From Bacteroidales bacterium (lineage in GTDB: Bacteria > Bacteroidota > Bacteroidia > Bacteroidales > PUMT01), in NCBI GenBank assembly GCA_007135095.1, contig SLJO01000055.1, positions 1 to 52,422 on the forward strand: 52,422 nt of DNA. The letters are read 5' to 3'. The position numbers were made by a program, and so were the translations under genes. Below, piece after piece: positions 1 to 10,600 of the stretch. The notes under the pieces were generated by a model. That model saw nothing but the letters and a program-made list of their open reading frames with translations, made no database searches and was not told where the DNA came from. The number at the start of each line of letters is the position of its first letter. Within the stretch, counting starts at the first letter, position 1.

Positions 1-115
1 TGAGATCGACCGCAGGTCAATAAATCATGGGTGATCCATGGATTGAAAAGCAAAATATCCGGATCATGAATCAGTAACTTATTGTTAAACAAATTGCTAA
101 CTATAATTTATACGA

Positions 116-1267
116 ATGAAAATCGGAGTATTAAAAGAAACAGGCAATGAAAAACGGGTAGCGATAATACCTGGCTGCGCGCAAGCCCTGGCGAAAATGA
201 AACTTTCTGTCCTTATGGAGAAGGGGGCGGGAAAGAGCGCCTTTTACTCGGATGCGGATTATGAGGCAACAGGCGCAAAAATGACCACCCGGGAAGACAT
301 ACTTAAAAATGCAGAGCTTATTATAAAGATCCATCCTCCTTCAGCATCTGATCTTGCATCACTTAAGGAGGGTACGGTGCTTGTGGCGCTATTGAATCCG
401 TTTTTCAACCTTGCCCTTGTAAAATCGCTGGCAGCCAAAAACATTACTTCTTTCAGCATGGAGCTGATCCCGCGCATCACCATGGGGCAGACCATGGATG
501 TGTTATCTTCTCAGGCAACAGTATCAGGATACAAGGCTGTACTTGATGCGGCTGTTCACCTGCCCCATTTTATGCCCATGTTCATGACGGCTGCAGGTAC
601 GATCAAACCCGCGAAGGTACTGATATTAGGGGCTGGAGTAGCCGGACTGCAGGCCATTGCAACCGCCAAAAGGCTTGGTGCAATAGTACAGGTCTTCGAT
701 GTACGTTCTGCCGTTAAGGAAGAGGTAAACAGCCTGGGGGCCGGCTTTGTGGAGGTGCAAGGTGCCAGGGAAGACAGTAAAGCAGGAGGTTATGCCATTG
801 AACAGGATCAGGAATTCGAAAAAAGGCAGGCACAGGCCATTCATGATCATGCGACTAAATCCAGTGTCGTGATTTGTACTGCACAAATTCCCGGAAAGAA
901 AGCCCCGGTGCTTCTTCTGACTAAAACAGTTGAGCAGATGAGGCCGGGATCGGTGATAATCGACCTGGCTGCCGCTTCCGGCGGAAATTGTGAACTGACC
1001 CAGGACGGAAAAACCATCATTCACAATGACGTAACCATTATTGGCAAATCCGATTACCCTTCAGAAATGCCCCTTGATTCAAGCATGATGCTTGGCAGGA
1101 ACATTATCAATTTTATAAAAAGGATATTTGACAGGGAGGGTAATATGAACATCAACTTCGAGGATGAAATTGTAAAGGGCACCTGTCTGACCCACAACAG
1201 GATTGTTGTACACCAAAAGATCAGGGAGCTGCTGAACGGGGGCGAACCGGGGGCTGCCAAAAAGTAA
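116..1267 (+). CDS. pntAA: NAD(P) transhydrogenase subunit alpha part 1
   Basis: NAD(H)-binding peripheral subunit (domain I) of the proton-translocating transhydrogenase, which uses the proton gradient to drive hydride transfer from NADH to NADP+. The 383-aa protein begins with the alanine-dehydrogenase/PNT signature (MKIGVLKE, then RVAIIPG) and carries a Rossmann segment around residues 167-197 with the turn GAGVAG. The strand-2 end reads FDVRS, and an acidic residue there is the family's NAD(H) determinant. The length fits the split PntAA form of Rhodospirillum rubrum rather than the fused E. coli PntA. It is first of three tightly spaced genes; pntAB starts 27 bp downstream. The ATG at 116 is chosen because the conserved N-terminus begins there. 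No convincing promoter was found in the 115 bases before it. Confidence 0.95.
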   Translation: MKIGVLKETGNEKRVAIIPGCAQALAKMKLSVLMEKGAGKSAFYSDADYEATGAKMTTREDILKNAELIIKIHPPSASDLASLKEGTVLVALLNPFFNLALVKSLAAKNITSFSMELIPRITMGQTMDVLSSQATVSGYKAVLDAAVHLPHFMPMFMTAAGTIKPAKVLILGAGVAGLQAIATAKRLGAIVQVFDVRSAVKEEVNSLGAGFVEVQGAREDSKAGGYAIEQDQEFEKRQAQAIHDHATKSSVVICTAQIPGKKAPVLLLTKTVEQMRPGSVIIDLAAASGGNCELTQDGKTIIHNDVTIIGKSDYPSEMPLDSSMMLGRNIINFIKRIFDREGNMNINFEDEIVKGTCLTHNRIVVHQKIRELLNGGEPGAAKK

Positions 1268-1294
1268 ACAAACATAACCATCAATATAATAATT

Positions 1295-1612
1295 ATGGAA
1301 CAGATTTTAATTTTTTTCTTCGCGCATAAGGAGGCAATATTTATTATTGTACTCACAATTTTTCTTGGGTTTGAAGTAATATCAAACGTACCCTCCGTAT
1401 TGCATACTCCCTTAATGTCAGGTGCCAATGCCATCAGCGGTGTGATCATCATCGGGGGTATTATCCTTGTGGGTCATGCCGACACAACGGCCATTAATCT
1501 GAACCTGGTTTTGGGGGTTTTAGCCATAATGTTCGGGACACTTAATGTAGCAGGGGGATTTGTGGTAACTGACAGAATGCTTGAAATGTTCAAGAAAAAG
1601 AAGAAAAAATAG
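1295..1612 (+). CDS. pntAB: NAD(P) transhydrogenase subunit alpha part 2
   Basis: Small integral-membrane subunit of the transhydrogenase, forming with PntB the proton-conducting domain II. The 105-aa product is almost wholly hydrophobic, with about three membrane spans and a conserved-looking stretch near VPSVLHTPLMSGANAISG, typical of the PntA C-terminal domain. It ends in a run of lysines (MFKKKKKK), a plausible cytoplasmic anchor. It sits 27 bp after pntAA and 8 bp before pntB, so cotranscription is almost certain. The split of alpha into two polypeptides is known from R. rubrum and many Bacteroidota. Confidence 0.94.
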   Translation: MEQILIFFFAHKEAIFIIVLTIFLGFEVISNVPSVLHTPLMSGANAISGVIIIGGIILVGHADTTAINLNLVLGVLAIMFGTLNVAGGFVVTDRMLEMFKKKKKK

Positions 1613-1620
1613 ATAATACC

Positions 1621-3042
1621 ATGTATACAACATTAGAAAATCTTGGGGTAACAACCGGTGATGCAATTCTGGAGCTCAGCTACCTGGTAGCTGCAATATT
1701 TTTTGTTATCGGCCTTAAACAACTCAGCCATCCGGAGACCGCCCGCAAGGGCAATATCTGGGCTGCAGCCGGCATGCTGCTGGCTATGGTTACCACTCTG
1801 GTGCTGCACAGGGATGCATCGGGATCAGCAATCCACCCCACCAATATAATCATCATCGTTATTACAATTGCAGCCGCATCGGCTGCTGGTGCTTTTATCG
1901 CAAGGACCATCAGGATGACAGCAGTCCCCCAGCTGGTCTCATTTTTTAATGCAACAGGAGGTGCGGCTTCTGCACTTGTCGCACTGATAGAATTCTCCAA
2001 TCCCGGCAACGGGTCAGCAATTGTTACCCTGCTGGGTCTGTTTTTCGGCAGCATTTCCTTCAGCGGCAGCATGATTGCCTATGGGAAGCTGGATGGAAAA
2101 GTAGGTGATATATTTGCAGGTTTCATGAAATATGTAAACCTGATCATTCTGGCAGCAATCATCGCCATAATCATATATATCCCGGCCGGCGGAGCCTCCT
2201 TTGAAGTAAACCGGATGCTGGTTTACGCATTGCTGATGCTTTCGCTGATATACGGAATTACCTTTGTAATGCCCATCGGTGGAGCAGACATGCCTGTGGT
2301 CATATCACTGCTTAATTCATTTACCGGTATTGCTGCGGCAATGGCGGGGTTCATATACAACAATCAGGCTATGATACTCGGAGGTATCTTTGTCGGATCT
2401 GCCGGAACAATACTCACTGTGCTGATGTGCAAAGCCATGAACCGTTCACTGTTGAACGTGATCCTTGGAGCCTTCGGCGGCGGAGGTGCCGGAATGGAAA
2501 GGGAGGAAGGGGCTGTAAAGAAGATCCCCATGACTGATGCAGCTGTCCTGCTGAGCTATTCAAGAAAAGTAGTTATAGTTCCGGGATACGGACTTGCTGT
2601 TGCCCACGCCCAGCATATTTGCAACGAGATGGCAGAACTGCTGGAAGAAAAGGGGGTGGATGTTAAATTTGCAATCCACCCTGTAGCCGGGCGGATGCCC
2701 GGCCATATGAACGTCCTGCTGGCAGAAGCCGAGGTGCCATACGATCACCTGGTGGAAATGGATGAAATAAATCCCGATATGGCCAACATTGATGTAGTGC
2801 TGGTGATCGGCGCAAATGATGTTGTCAACCCCGCAGCGCTGGACGATCCTTCAAGCCCGATATATGGCATGCCTATCATAAGGGCCCACGAAGCCAAAAA
2901 TGTGATTGTAATGAAACGGGGAATGGGAAAGGGCTATGCAGCTATCGAAAATTCACTGTTCTTTGCCGAAAATACCCGGATGCTATTCGGTAATGCCAAG
3001 GATTCCCTTCAGAAACTGGTAACCCAGATTAAGGAACTATAG
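1621..3042 (+). CDS. pntB: NAD(P) transhydrogenase subunit beta
   Basis: Membrane and NADP(H)-binding subunit (domains II and III). Residues 1 to about 280 are a series of hydrophobic helices. The C-terminal part (about 310-473) is the NADP-binding fold, with the motif GYGLAVAHAQ near residue 321 (most homologues have VAQAQ), VIGANDVVNPAA near 396 and KRGMGKGYA near 431. At 473 aa it is full length (E. coli PntB is 462). It is the last gene of the operon. The next gene converges on it, and an inverted repeat lies between their ends. Confidence 0.96.
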   Translation: MYTTLENLGVTTGDAILELSYLVAAIFFVIGLKQLSHPETARKGNIWAAAGMLLAMVTTLVLHRDASGSAIHPTNIIIIVITIAAASAAGAFIARTIRMTAVPQLVSFFNATGGAASALVALIEFSNPGNGSAIVTLLGLFFGSISFSGSMIAYGKLDGKVGDIFAGFMKYVNLIILAAIIAIIIYIPAGGASFEVNRMLVYALLMLSLIYGITFVMPIGGADMPVVISLLNSFTGIAAAMAGFIYNNQAMILGGIFVGSAGTILTVLMCKAMNRSLLNVILGAFGGGGAGMEREEGAVKKIPMTDAAVLLSYSRKVVIVPGYGLAVAHAQHICNEMAELLEEKGVDVKFAIHPVAGRMPGHMNVLLAEAEVPYDHLVEMDEINPDMANIDVVLVIGANDVVNPAALDDPSSPIYGMPIIRAHEAKNVIVMKRGMGKGYAAIENSLFFAENTRMLFGNAKDSLQKLVTQIKEL

Positions 3043-3075
3043 ATGCTGTCGCCTGGAATCTTGCTTTGGGAACGG

Positions 3076-3106
3076 TCGTTTTCTCATGAAATAGTTTAGA
3101 AAACGA
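3076..3106. terminator. Inverted repeat between convergent pntB and porin genes
   Basis: Arms TCGTTTTCT (3076-3084) and AGAAAACGA (3098-3106) are perfect 9-bp complements around a 13-nt loop. The element begins 34 bp after the pntB stop and overlaps the last codons of the convergent porin gene, so it could end transcripts from either side. No clean U-tract follows on either strand, so the terminator role is inferred from position only. Confidence 0.4.
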
Positions 3107-4388
3107 TTTGAGTCTGAAGAATAAACTGCCCTCTCTGATCAACAACAACCTGCCTGTTGTCAACAGCATCATATATTGGCCGGTTCATATACTGCATGGT
3201 CCATTTTATGTTATGGTTATACATAAGAATGTTTAATCCCGCACCATACTGAAGCGAGGCTTCATCGAGCGCTTCAAAATTCTTATGTGTCAATGCGCCA
3301 TAGGGCTGAAACCTTGAATTCAGGATACTGCCAGGTATCAGGTATCCCAACTCCCCATGCACAATTGTTCCTGTTCCGGTATCCCACTCAGAATTCCCGT
3401 GACCCTGCGGCAATGCCTGCTGAATTCCCGGTCGCCCGACATTTATTGGCCCTGAACTTCTTATGTAATCAGGCCCAAAGTCATAGTTATAATACCCCAG
3501 ACTGGATGTGACGGCTCCGCCGTTGATGCCTGCAGGAATATCCAGAAACGCATCCAGTGCAAAAAGAAAAATGGCTGAGGTGGTTGCCTGTGCAGAACCG
3601 GTTTCTCCCATAGCATCGGGATGAAAGTAAAAGCCGGCCCCAAGATTGAAAAATCGTGCCTTCCCGAGATTATTCATAGTCATATAGGGGAACAAATGGT
3701 TTTCCTTATCAAAAAACTGCCAGGTAAAATAACCCTTTAACGCCAGATTGTTATTTATAACCGGCTCTGCTGAAACACCTGCCTCTGATAATTCAACGCC
3801 TGTTTCGAAAGGTTTGACCACAGACATCCGGTAATGTAACTTATTAACAGTCCCTTTAGCGTATATCCCCAACTGCCTTCCAAACCGGTCAAATGTCCCG
3901 CCAACCGGATAGGCAAAGCCAGGACTGTCAATGACAAGGAATTCCAGCAGCCTGCTGTTGTTGTAACGGGACAGGCCGTTCCATGTATTTAAACCAAACC
4001 CCACGTGCAATTTGTCCTTAAGAAAAATATATTCCGTTTGGGCATTATACATAGCGATTTGGGGATTCCCTCTGGTGCGGTAATTCAGCCCATCGTGTCC
4101 GATTTGGGAATATATAAACACCCTGTCCATCAAATATGTGTATAGTATCAGTCTGCTCCGGCGAATGCCGAAATCCACCTCAGCAGACTGCCCGCTAAGG
4201 TCTGCATCCGGATTATGCCATATATACCGCGACCAGATTTGATTAACCATAACTATTCCGGCATACGATGATCCATCCTCAGAAAGGTAAAACCTCAGGT
4301 TGGATTGTTCGGGTTCAGCCTGGCCGCTCATATTCATAATTGAAAAAAGAAATAACTGAAAAGCAATAATTACTCTGAAATAATTCAT
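3096..4388 (-). CDS. Putative outer-membrane porin (phosphate-selective porin O/P-like)
   Basis: 430-aa protein from the start chosen here. The N-terminus MNYFRVIIAFQLFLFSIMNMSGQ is a typical Sec signal peptide. The mature part alternates polar and hydrophobic residues as in a beta-barrel and ends in a terminal phenylalanine (IVF), the usual outer-membrane barrel signature. Stretches such as VDFGIRRSRL and the strand-rich middle recall the OprO/OprP-like proteins of Bacteroidota, but that family call is from general appearance. The frame is open to 4433; the ATG at 4388 is preferred because the signal peptide starts there. It is convergent with pntB. The substrate cannot be read from the sequence. 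Confidence 0.6.
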   Translation of the reverse strand: MNYFRVIIAFQLFLFSIMNMSGQAEPEQSNLRFYLSEDGSSYAGIVMVNQIWSRYIWHNPDADLSGQSAEVDFGIRRSRLILYTYLMDRVFIYSQIGHDGLNYRTRGNPQIAMYNAQTEYIFLKDKLHVGFGLNTWNGLSRYNNSRLLEFLVIDSPGFAYPVGGTFDRFGRQLGIYAKGTVNKLHYRMSVVKPFETGVELSEAGVSAEPVINNNLALKGYFTWQFFDKENHLFPYMTMNNLGKARFFNLGAGFYFHPDAMGETGSAQATTSAIFLFALDAFLDIPAGINGGAVTSSLGYYNYDFGPDYIRSSGPINVGRPGIQQALPQGHGNSEWDTGTGTIVHGELGYLIPGSILNSRFQPYGALTHKNFEALDEASLQYGAGLNILMYNHNIKWTMQYMNRPIYDAVDNRQVVVDQRGQFILQTQIVF

Positions 4389-4563
4389 GGTTGTAAGTTT
4401 GGAAATAAAAAAGTACAAAAAATTTAAATGCATTTAAATTCCGTTCGGTTCGTAATCATGAAGTTTAATGCTTCCGGAACAAAATCCCGCCCATGCCGGT
4501 GACAACCGAAAACCATGGGTCATGGATCAGATACAGGGCTCTTCGGAAAATGCGAAATTATAA

Positions 4564-4571
4564 TATATTTG
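4564..4571 (+). promoter_or_regulatory. Bacteroidota -7 box (TATATTTG)
   Basis: TATATTTG is an exact match to the Bacteroidota -7 consensus TAnnTTTG, 29 bp before the ATG of the oxidoreductase gene. The -33 region is only a partial match (TTCG at 4542-4545). The expected transcript would have a leader of about 20 nt. Confidence 0.5.
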
Positions 4572-4600
4572 TATATCATTTAAATTAAACGCTAATAATC

Positions 4601-5947
4601 ATGGAAAAAAAACCACCGTCAAAAAGCAGGCGCGAATTTATCAACGACGCTGCTGCACTAGGTTTCATGAGTGTTTTGGGAGCAGGTTATGCCTTATCCT
4701 CATGCAGTTCACGAAGGTCTGAACATGAAGCTCCTGTTTTCTACGATATTGCACCTGATGGTCCCCTGCTGAAAGCAGGATTGATTGGTTGCGGGGGAAG
4801 AGGGACCGGTGCTGCAATAAACTTTCTTAATTCAGGCCCGAACCTGCAGATAACTGCACTGGGAGATCTTTTTCAGCACCGTATAGACAACTGCCGGAAA
4901 ACATTAAAGGACACAAATGATGTTGATATCCCCGACAGTAACTGCTTCACGGGTTTTGATGCATATCAGCGTGTTATTGAATCCGACGTGGATGTCATTC
5001 TGCATGTAACCCCGCAGCATTTCCGCCCGCTTCATTTCGAAGCCGCCGTTCAGGCCAGGAAGCATGTCTTTATTGAAAAACCGGCCGGTGTTGATCCAGT
5101 TGGTGTCAGAACTGTCATGGCAGCCGGCAGAATGGCTGAATCGGCCGGCCTTACAGTAGTTGCCGGAACAAACTTCAGGCATCAGCGCGATTATCTTACA
5201 ACCCATAGCATGGTAAAAAACGGTGCCATAGGTGACCTTGTATCAGCAAATGCATACGATGTACGTGGAAAAATCTGGCATGTAAACAGGCAGCCAGGGT
5301 GGAGTGATATGGAAGCGATGCTGAGGGACTGGATGAACTGGTACTGGCTTTCCGGTGGCGACAATGTAGATATAGCTGTTCACCAGATTGACATGATAAG
5401 CATGTACTTTGGAAAGTTTCCTGTTAAAGCACTCGGCTTCGGGGGAAGGCACCGCCGTCCTACCGGCGACGTGTATGATTTTTACAGCATTGACTATGCA
5501 TTTGATGACGGGAAGACCTTCCAGTGCAAGACACGTTGTATTGACGGATGCGATAACAAGCATGGCTTTCTTATCTTCGGAACCAGGGGATATACAAACT
5601 GCCAGAACAAAATATTCGACTATAATGATAACCTCATCTGGGAATATGAGTATCCGCTGGATAAAGAAGGCCGGCCAACCAACAGGGTGGCAATTTCCTC
5701 TTATGACGAGGAAATGATCAACTTCGTAACTGCTATCCGCAGGAACACACCTTTGAATCAGGCCGAAAATCTTGCTGCGGCAACACTGGTGGGGATAATG
5801 GGAAGGGAGTCGGCAATTACAGGAAGAGAAGTAACCTGGGAGGAAATGATGGATTCAGGCATAAAGCTGGGACCGGAAGAATACAGCATGGGTCCGTTAG
5901 CCATCAAAGCTGAACCACCGGTTCCCGGAACTGCTGCAGTGATTTAG
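4601..5947 (+). CDS. Gfo/Idh/MocA family oxidoreductase, Tat-exported lipoprotein
   Basis: NAD(P)-dependent sugar or polyol dehydrogenase-type protein, 448 aa. The N-terminus has a twin-arginine motif (SRREFINDA) followed by a hydrophobic stretch and lipobox-like LSSCSS, so it is probably exported folded with its cofactor and lipid-anchored. The Rossmann segment reads GLIGCGGRGTG (about residues 62-72) and the family signature EKP is at residues 159-161. Exported members of this family in Bacteroidota often act on glycosides or amino sugars, as in the GH109 enzymes, but the substrate here is not determined. It stands alone; the next gene is convergent. Confidence 0.85.
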   Translation: MEKKPPSKSRREFINDAAALGFMSVLGAGYALSSCSSRRSEHEAPVFYDIAPDGPLLKAGLIGCGGRGTGAAINFLNSGPNLQITALGDLFQHRIDNCRKTLKDTNDVDIPDSNCFTGFDAYQRVIESDVDVILHVTPQHFRPLHFEAAVQARKHVFIEKPAGVDPVGVRTVMAAGRMAESAGLTVVAGTNFRHQRDYLTTHSMVKNGAIGDLVSANAYDVRGKIWHVNRQPGWSDMEAMLRDWMNWYWLSGGDNVDIAVHQIDMISMYFGKFPVKALGFGGRHRRPTGDVYDFYSIDYAFDDGKTFQCKTRCIDGCDNKHGFLIFGTRGYTNCQNKIFDYNDNLIWEYEYPLDKEGRPTNRVAISSYDEEMINFVTAIRRNTPLNQAENLAAATLVGIMGRESAITGREVTWEEMMDSGIKLGPEEYSMGPLAIKAEPPVPGTAAVI

Positions 5948-6031
5948 AATTACCTGAAGCGGACATTTTATGCATATTTTTCCGGCAGTGGCTAAGGTTT
6001 CTTAAAAGGCAGCATAATCGCAGGCAAGGAT

Positions 6032-7564
6032 TTACTGCCTGATAACATCATTTAGCAAACCTCTCATATCCAGAACAATTTCGGGATTTTCGGCTGCTAT
6101 ATTCCTGGTTTCACCCGGGTCAGTATTCAGATCATACAACTGATCAATTGATGAAAAGCCGGTTTCAATATCAGTGCCCCAGGGAACCCTTGGGCTGCCG
6201 TTATGGGCGGGAATAAATTTAAACCCATCGGCTCTGACAAAAGTCAATGCCTGCTGAATCGCCTGCTGAACCAGTCCGTCACGTCCATGCACATCGTTGC
6301 CAACCAGTACGTCCCAGTGATTCCGGCTGTCCCTTGCGTGATCCCGGTTGAATTCCTGACTGGTAAATGCGGCAAACGAAGCAAGCATGTCCACCTGGCT
6401 GAACAATGCGTTTGATAAGGCTCCCTTTTCAACCATGCCCGGCCATTTGACAATCATAGGAACCCGTGTTCCGGCTTCAAACGCACTGTATTTACCTCCC
6501 CTGAACTCACCCCATGGTTCATGATCTCCGAGTTTCTCGACGGCAAAATCCACATATCCGTCATCCAGCACCGGACCGTTATCAGAAGTAAAAATGATCA
6601 TTGTTGATTCCGTCAGTCCGCGTTCTTCCAAAGCAGCAACCAATGCTCCGACCGACCAGTCAAGCTGCACAATCATATCGCCACGTGGGCCGAAAGGTGT
6701 AACCTCCTGGAAACGCTCATGCACAATTCGCGGAACATGTATATCGACCGTGGAAAAATATATAAAGAAAGGCCCATCCCTGTTTGCATCGATAAAATCC
6801 ACTGCCTTTTCAACCAGGACATCAGCAATATCTTCATCACGCCAAAGAGCAGTCTCGCCGCCCTTCATATATCCGATACGGCTGATACCATTGGTTATTG
6901 AATGATTATGGCCGTGCGACCACATCATCTTCAGTAGTTCCGGGTTATCCCTGCCTGTAGGTCGATCGCTGATGCTGGGATCATGAAAACTAATTTCGAT
7001 GGGATCATCAGGATCAAGATTTACAACATGATGGTTCTCAACATAAACAGTCGGCACCCGGTCATTGGTGGCGGGAATCAGCCAGGCATAATCGAACCCT
7101 GTTTCCAGCGGGCCCGGTGCTATTTTTCCGTTCCAGTCAGGCCCCTCTTCTCCTCCCAGACCCAGGTGCCATTTCCCGATGACAGAAGTGTTGTATCCGG
7201 CGCGCTGCATCAGTGAAGGCCAGGTATCCTTCCCGGGAAGTATTAGCGCAGAGGCATCTCCATCAACCACCCCTGTTCCTGAATGGCGCCAAGCATATTC
7301 TCCCGTAAGCAAAGAAAACCTGGAGGGGGTGCTGGTGGCAGCAGTGGCATATGCATTTGTGAACATAATACCCTCACGGGCCAGCTGATCAATTCTGGGA
7401 GTGGGAACTTTCCCCCCATAAATACCTATATCGCCGTAGCCTACATCATCGGTGTAAATAAGTATGACATTCGGCCTGACGGCTGACAAGTCTTTTTTAC
7501 TCTCCTGCTGTGCACATGAACTGATCAGGGCAGAGGCAATAAGTGGATATACCGTTATTTTCAT
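6032..7564 (-). CDS. S-type sulfatase, lipoprotein
   Basis: Secreted sulfate-ester hydrolase of the alkaline-phosphatase superfamily, 510 aa from the ATG at 7564. The lipobox ends at Cys17 (ISSC). The first metal site is the DD pair in YTDDVGYGD (about 37-45). The active-site motif is S78-T-P-S-R82 followed by LLTG, so the formylglycine would be made from serine; such enzymes depend on the radical-SAM enzyme anSME, which is not in this window. GKWHLG and TSDNG supply further active-site and calcium residues. The open frame extends to 7627, but a promoter-like box at 7571-7579 sits inside that extension and the signal peptide begins at 7564. The natural substrate, probably a sulfated glycan, cannot be named. 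The AsmA-like gene lies upstream on the same strand. Confidence 0.92.
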   Translation of the reverse strand: MKITVYPLIASALISSCAQQESKKDLSAVRPNVILIYTDDVGYGDIGIYGGKVPTPRIDQLAREGIMFTNAYATAATSTPSRFSLLTGEYAWRHSGTGVVDGDASALILPGKDTWPSLMQRAGYNTSVIGKWHLGLGGEEGPDWNGKIAPGPLETGFDYAWLIPATNDRVPTVYVENHHVVNLDPDDPIEISFHDPSISDRPTGRDNPELLKMMWSHGHNHSITNGISRIGYMKGGETALWRDEDIADVLVEKAVDFIDANRDGPFFIYFSTVDIHVPRIVHERFQEVTPFGPRGDMIVQLDWSVGALVAALEERGLTESTMIIFTSDNGPVLDDGYVDFAVEKLGDHEPWGEFRGGKYSAFEAGTRVPMIVKWPGMVEKGALSNALFSQVDMLASFAAFTSQEFNRDHARDSRNHWDVLVGNDVHGRDGLVQQAIQQALTFVRADGFKFIPAHNGSPRVPWGTDIETGFSSIDQLYDLNTDPGETRNIAAENPEIVLDMRGLLNDVIRQ

Positions 7565-7570
7565 ATTTGC

Positions 7571-7579
7571 GCAAAAGTA
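7571..7579 (-). promoter_or_regulatory. Bacteroidota -7 box (TACTTTTGC) for the sulfatase
   Basis: On the minus strand the sequence reads TACTTTTGC, an exact match to TAnnTTTGC. Only six bases separate it from the chosen ATG at 7564, so the transcript would start at or a few bases before the initiation codon. I see no good -33 TTTG at 18-21 bp. Confidence 0.4.
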
Positions 7580-7641
7580 CATATGGTTCCGGACTTTATA
7601 AAAATAAATTAAAGAAATTTTGCACAAACCGGATCTGTTAT

Positions 7642-10600
7642 CTATTCCCTGAGGTTCTGTAATAATGCCTCACGAATCATCTCTCTGAATTCCAGCTGCC
7701 GGCTTTCAACTGCCCTTCGGGAGGCAGGGCGGTAGAACTCCGCATACTGGGGCCTGGTGAGCCGATACTGCAGCTGCTCAATGGTTCCGCCAATGTTTAT
7801 CCCCAGTCGCACGGGCAGTGGTGATTCTATAACGGAAATATGGTAATCAAAACTCATATCAAAGTTGTGCCGGCCACCGACAACAACCTTGTACCTGTCC
7901 ATCACCATCAGGAATGGATAAATATCTATTTCTTCCCGGAAGATAGTAAACTCAGCTGAAAGAGAATCAACCCTGTTCTCTGCTTTTTTACTGAATCGCA
8001 GGGTTTTGGCTATTTCACTGAACGTTTCACCATCCATCAGCACCAGATCTTCACCCCTTATGGATGAGACGCCGCGGAGGGTCGATTTTTTAACATTGTA
8101 AAGAGAATCCAGGTAGGTCTCAACGGCAATGTGAAATTCGCCGGATCCGCCAAATGAACGCAACATGGGCATCAGTGTATCGATATCGGGAAGCATTTCA
8201 AGTAAACGGCTGATTTCCACGTCCAGCATATGGTAATCCAGTCCCAGATAAAGATGATTCTTGCGCGGAGTACGATACATTGCCGTCAATTGCATATCAG
8301 CAGCAGGTGTAGTGAATGTCAAACCGTCCAGAAGCAGGATTCCGTCACTTACCCTTATGTCGCCAAGAATATTGGTAATTGTGTCAGCACCCATTACAGC
8401 CTGCCCGACATCGGCTTTAAGCAGTATATCAACTCCCCGGGGAACCATATATGGCCCTGAAGCAGAATTTTCAATGCCGGACGGTGAAGCGTCTTCACTG
8501 GCTGTCTCCGCTTCCATGCCGATTCCACTGGTGAGCATCATTAGCTGGGCAAGGTCGGTGGTGCCGGATGAAAAACTGAAATTGCCCGTCAGGATTGAAT
8601 CGTTTAGTAACCAGGATGAGACGTTGCTCAAAACTCCTGTCAACGCAAAATCGGACTGGTCTATAATAATGTTGCCTTCATGTATATTTAAGGTTTCCGG
8701 GTCAAAATCCATTTTAATGGAAGGGATTTCGACAAGCTGCGATAGTGCAGGCATGTATACAGACCCGTTATTCATTTCTGCAGAGCCCTTTACAACCCAT
8801 TGACGGAAGACATCATCCTGGTTATTGTCATTGAGGACATCTGTCTTGAGGGTCAGTTCATCGATGGAAACCGAATTCTGCCCCATATGTGCAGCAAGCG
8901 AGTAACTGGTATAGGCAAACAGGATAGCCGATTGCCGGGGTGCACCAGGTACGGGTGCTACAGAAAAATTGCCATAGGGTTTGTCGATGGCAATGCTTAT
9001 GGTATCCATGCATGCACGGAGAGAATCCATGCTGAAGGTACAGAACAAATCAGGGATAATGGTTGTGTCCCGCAAATCGGACATTTCAAGGTAGATGTGC
9101 GTGTTTTTCAATGAAGTGCTAAAATTATCTGTTTTGGCAGCCGAAAAATTATCTGAGGCAATTTTGGCATAGGCAAAATTCGTATTTATTCCAGAAGCAT
9201 GGGGATTCGGAAGGGAGAAGTCAATTTTAGCATAGTCGGTTGACATAGAAACACTGTCGTGTATCATACTGAAATCAGAAAGAAATACTGAACCGGAAAT
9301 TTTCATTCTATCCAGTTCCATGACTGTTGCCTGCGATAAGGCAAAGTCTGTTTTTAGCTGTCCGGTGATTCTGCCTCCGGGGCTCAGGTTTACATCGCCG
9401 GGAATAAATGATCTGAAGTCATCAAGCAGCACATTGGCATCGGTTATAAGATTATAATGCATATCTGAGAAAAGGTGGTCCACCTTTCCACGGGTTTTGA
9501 ATGACGAATTGGGAGTTTTGGCTTCAAAACTGCTGATATGAAGATACGATGCCCGGCCGTAAACTGAATCTGAGAAGAAATGAATATCCCCTGCCATATC
9601 TTTCAGCGGAAAAGGTAATCCTTCATATTCGAGAGTTCCTCCGGCCAGGGTCAGATTAATATCCATAAATGGCAACAGTGAGTCATTCACAGCTCCTTTT
9701 ATGATTCCATCAGAGGTTATTGATCCGGATGCCCCTATCACACCAAATTCCGCAAGGAATGACGGGGGGATCAGTGATATGGCATCTTGTAATTCCCATG
9801 AATTTAACCTGTAACTTATATCGGCGAAAACATTACTGCCGATGGTATCATTTTTAAAGGAACCGCTAACCGTAACTCCTAAATCATTAACGGAGGCAAA
9901 AGCGCCGTTGAATTGAACCCACTGGCGGGAAGGCAGGATATCAAACGGAATAGCGAATTTTAACCGGGCACGGTCGAGGTATTTTTCTCCATTGTGCTCG
10001 AAGGAAATCTCGGCGTTATTAAGGTTAATGTGCCCACTGGAACTCCCTTCCCTTATATTGCCTTCCAATTTGGCTGTAAGGCCGGTAATAGTTGTGTTGA
10101 TTTTATCGCCATCCTGTTCCAGGGACACGATGGCATGGCTGATGTCAAACCGGCCCCTGAAATTGTCTTTCCTGATCTTGCCGGTTACTTTAGCTGTGAG
10201 GTCGGTGATGGATGTATTTAGTTTCTCAGTGATACTGTTATAGGAAAGGCTGAAGTTTTTCAATTCAATGTTCTCAACGTCAACAAAGTCAAACCCCGAA
10301 CCCGGGGATTCTTCCTGTTCGGTGGTGGTCTCTGTCATCAGCAGGCTGTAATTTGAATTACCCAGGCTATCGGCAAATATATTCAATGAGCCATTGGAAA
10401 GAATAAATTTATCGATAATTACTTCCCTGCTCCTCAGGTATGCTCCTGCATTAATAACACCCAGCAGTTCATCCGCCTTCAGTAAGGTGTCACACGGGGC
10501 ACCGGATAACGGACTGATAACGGCAAAGTTACCGATCCTTATTCCGAATAACGGAAAAGTGCTGAACAGGGTGAGTTCCACCTCTCCGATTTCCGTCTGA

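Noticed and set aside
1..115. Possible upstream gene end or promoter before pntAA
   Set aside because: No stop-bounded coding evidence and no matching -33/-7 pair; ATCCATGGAT is a short palindrome that occurs by chance.
8261..8803. 180-codon plus-strand open frame inside the AsmA-like gene
   Set aside because: Antisense to a clearly real protein, serine-rich and without domain features; a shadow frame.
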